Part shown: positions 5,690 through 6,100 of the stretch, piece by piece
How the letters are laid out: every line of letters starts with the position of its first letter
How positions within the stretch are numbered: position 1 is the stretch's first letter
From: Armatimonadota bacterium
GTDB lineage: Bacteria > Armatimonadota > Fimbriimonadia > Fimbriimonadales > ATM1
Direction: 5' to 3'
Assembly: GCA_003695835.1 (NCBI GenBank)
Contig: RFHN01000309.1
Coordinates: forward strand, 1 to 6,100
Length of the DNA: 6,100 nucleotides
Notes under the pieces: model-generated
Told to the model about the DNA's origin: nothing
Database searches by the model: none
What the model saw: the letters and a program-made list of their open reading frames with translations, nothing else
Position numbers and translations under genes: made by a program

Positions 5690-6100
5690 CCGCCTCTACG
5701 AACGCGTGGAACAGCGCCTGGGAGGCGGGCGATTCGGGCGTTCGCTCGGGATGCCACTGGACACCGAGACGAAACGGTCCGTCGGATCGCTCGATCGCTT
5801 CGATCACTCCGTCCTCCGCCACGGCGGCGGCTCGCCAGCCGGGAGCCACTTCGCGAATCGCTTGATGATGAGCCGATGCCACTTTCATCGCGTCGCCCAC
5901 GATCTCGCGCAGCGTCGTGTCAGGCTGGATGCGAACGGCGTGCACCGTATCGCGATGCTCACTGAATTCTTTCCGGTCCGGCAGATGCTGTATGAGTGTT
6001 CCGCCCTCGATCACATTGAGGAACTGGCAACCAAAGCAGATGCCCAAGATGGGCTTATCCGACTTTCGCAGCAGGTTGTACAGATCGCGCTCCATTTGGA
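5655..6100 (-). CDS. Class I glutamine amidotransferase-like protein, peptidase C26 / gamma-glutamyl-GABA hydrolase type (C-terminal part)
   Basis: A partial minus-strand gene that runs off the right edge. The ATG at 6095-6093 is probably internal, because the frame stays open to the edge and the family needs about 80-95 more residues upstream (PuuD-type enzymes are about 250 residues). Numbered from that Met, the nucleophile elbow is PILGICFGCQ with C20, followed by FLNVIEGGTLIQ. A conserved SAHHQAI follows at 74-80, and GVQWHPE at 111-117 gives the His-Glu pair H115/E117. The triad is complete. The family hydrolyses gamma-glutamyl bonds, as in PuuD acting on gamma-glutamyl-GABA, but the substrate here cannot be read from sequence. 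Biosynthetic amidotransferase subunits are less likely, because HHQAI and NVIEGGTLIQ fit C26. An extra cysteine, C23, sits three residues after the nucleophile. It is convergent to the Lpt operon and probably unrelated to it. Confidence 0.9.
   Translation of the reverse strand, partial: QMERDLYNLLRKSDKPILGICFGCQFLNVIEGGTLIQHLPDRKEFSEHRDTVHAVRIQPDTTLREIVGDAMKVASAHHQAIREVAPGWRAAAVAEDGVIEAIERSDGPFRLGVQWHPERTPESPASQALFHAFVEAANRAVARARQG

Overview
The window is gene-dense and GC-rich (roughly 60% by eye). It reads as a compact plus-strand operon of six genes, cut at its 5' end, meeting a seventh gene on the minus strand, cut at the right edge. The Lpt lipopolysaccharide-export genes indicate a diderm bacterium. 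The single LptF/G permease resembles cyanobacterial-type proteins, and the DUF3084 protein is followed by a small RNase H-fold protein of a kind I associate with Cyanobacteria, Deinococcota and Armatimonadota. Base composition and this gene set make Armatimonadota (Fimbriimonas-like) my best guess. That is inference from memory, not a search.

Layout: 1-492 is the C-terminal part of RlmN, the 23S rRNA/tRNA adenine-C2 methyltransferase. 414(or about 468)-1976 is a large LptC-like lipoprotein. 1980-2696 is LptB, the export ATPase. 2696-3805 is an LptF/LptG-family permease. 3813-5276 is a DUF3084 membrane-anchored coiled-coil protein. 5273-5689 is a YqgF-like RNase H-fold protein. 5655-6100 (minus) is the C-terminal part of a class I glutamine amidotransferase-like peptidase C26 protein. 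Adjacent plus-strand genes overlap or sit at most 7 bases apart, so translational coupling along one transcript is likely. No intergenic stretch longer than 7 bases exists, and I saw no RNA genes, mobile elements, CRISPR arrays or long repeats.

How the genes work together: LptB and the permease would extract lipopolysaccharide from the inner membrane, powered by ATP, and pass it to the periplasmic LptC-like protein. That protein is about 500 residues, more than twice the usual LptC, and ends in an LptA/OstA-like stretch. No separate lptA lies between lptC and lptB, so one polypeptide may serve as both LptC and part of the periplasmic bridge. The DUF3084 protein is predicted to place a long coiled coil outside the cytoplasm, so it is a candidate envelope partner of the Lpt machine. 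The roles of DUF3084 and the YqgF-like protein in this setting are unknown.

Most worth a second look: the LptC/LptA-like fusion, the lptC start (a perfect AGGAGG with only an ATC codon at the right distance), and the link between the Lpt genes, DUF3084 and the YqgF-like gene.
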